Of a stretch of DNA of 6,088 nt, positions 5,693-6,088 are shown in pieces; within the stretch, counting starts at the first letter, position 1; every line of letters begins with the position of its first letter. The translations under genes and the position numbers were made by a program. A model generated the notes under the pieces. The model saw only the letters and a program-made list of their open reading frames with translations, did not search any database and was not told the DNA's origin. The DNA lies in NCBI GenBank assembly GCA_964395045.1, contig CAYNBE010000215.1, positions 1 to 6,088 of the forward strand, written 5' to 3'. The DNA comes from UBA1413 sp964395045. GTDB lineage: Bacteria > Bacteroidota > Bacteroidia > Bacteroidales > Prolixibacteraceae.

Positions 5693-6088
5693 ATGATAAA
5701 GAATATTCAAATCCTGTTCATTTGCCTCACGCTTTCTGCCCGAGCATCGGATACTGTTTTTCAAAGTGTTCCTGATCCCCGGATTCGGGATACCGCGTAT
5801 ATGTTTAAAGTTTTTGAGGACCCGTTCGATGGTGAATCCCTCAATACATCGGTTTGGCATGTAGATGAATGCCGGGGCAGGGGAAATATTGCAACTAACA
5901 ACGAAGGGAACAGCGACAATATTCGGGTTAGCGAAGGTACCCTGAAACTGATTGCCCGGTATGATCCCGGCAATATAGACCGGAACTGCTGGACAGGAGG
6001 GTTTACAAGCGATTATACAACAGCAGAAATTTATTCGATACACAACAGATATCAGTACGGGAGTTTTGAGGCACGGTGCAAAATGCCT
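5693..6088 (+). CDS. Secreted glycoside hydrolase, family 16-like, N-terminal part (cut by right edge)
   Basis: An ATG at 5693 opens 132 codons to the window edge, with an in-frame TGA just upstream at 5681 that limits the start. Residues 1-18 look like a signal peptide (IQILFICLTLSARA, cleavage near ARA-S). The mature part shows the family 16 N-terminal pattern: FEDPFDGESLNTSVW (41-55), RVSEGTLKLIAR (78-89), then TTAEIYS and YQYGSFEARCKMP (120-132), which matches the conserved f-x-YG-x-fEaRiKxP strand. Family 16 enzymes cleave beta-1,3/1,4-glucans, agar, carrageenan or related galactans by a retaining mechanism. The catalytic ExDxxE motif lies beyond the window, so substrate class and activity cannot be judged. 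C60, C99 and C129 could take part in disulphides. The position at -2/-1 of C11 (F, I) does not fit a lipobox, so a soluble or T9SS-exported protein is more likely than a lipoprotein. There is no Shine-Dalgarno sequence. Confidence 0.8.
   Translation, partial: MIKNIQILFICLTLSARASDTVFQSVPDPRIRDTAYMFKVFEDPFDGESLNTSVWHVDECRGRGNIATNNEGNSDNIRVSEGTLKLIARYDPGNIDRNCWTGGFTSDYTTAEIYSIHNRYQYGSFEARCKMP

Noticed and set aside
5693..5746. Lipoprotein signal at C11 of the glycoside hydrolase.
   Set aside because: The residues before the Cys (L-F-I) do not fit the lipobox, and a normal signal-peptidase site (ARA-S) follows.
5675..6043. A 122-codon minus-strand open frame at the right end.
   Set aside because: It overlaps the family 16-like coding sequence, whose plus-strand translation has a signal peptide and conserved strands.

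Overview
The window most likely comes from a member of the Bacteroidota. The large secreted protein in the middle ends in a gliding-motility-associated C-terminal domain, the sorting signal of the type IX secretion system (T9SS) of that phylum. Start codons lack Shine-Dalgarno sequences, and copies of the Bacteroidota -7 promoter motif TAnnTTTG lie near three of the four gene starts. I cannot place it more finely than phylum.

Layout, left to right. Positions 1-100 hold the first 33 codons of a minus-strand ATPase gene that runs off the left edge. Its start carries a clear Walker A motif and resembles the AAA_14/DUF4143 family of Bacteroidota. Positions 101-273 are an AT-rich intergenic stretch with a candidate promoter, a 10-bp inverted repeat, three spaced copies of a TATCCAwT motif, and a hairpin followed by a T-tract on the plus strand. 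Positions 274-1722 (minus) encode a 482-residue amino acid permease of the APC superfamily. A 155-bp divergent gap follows. Positions 1878-5453 (plus) encode a 1191-residue secreted multidomain protein: signal peptide, IgGFc-binding-like N-terminal half, eight tandem Ig/PKD-like domains, and a T9SS C-terminal domain. Positions 5454-5692 are non-coding, with a decayed heptamer repeat and a candidate promoter. From 5693 to the right edge is the N-terminal part of a secreted glycoside hydrolase, family 16-like.

The genes do not form an obvious single pathway. The permease is an inner-membrane transporter. The large protein and the glycoside hydrolase are both exported and could act outside the cell, in surface adhesion and polysaccharide breakdown respectively, but the 239-bp gap and the separate promoter candidate argue for independent transcription.

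I see no convincing undescribed system. The points most worth a second look are the cysteine-paired architecture of the eight domains in the large protein, its awkward TTG start just after an in-frame TGA, and the repeat cluster upstream of the partial ATPase gene.
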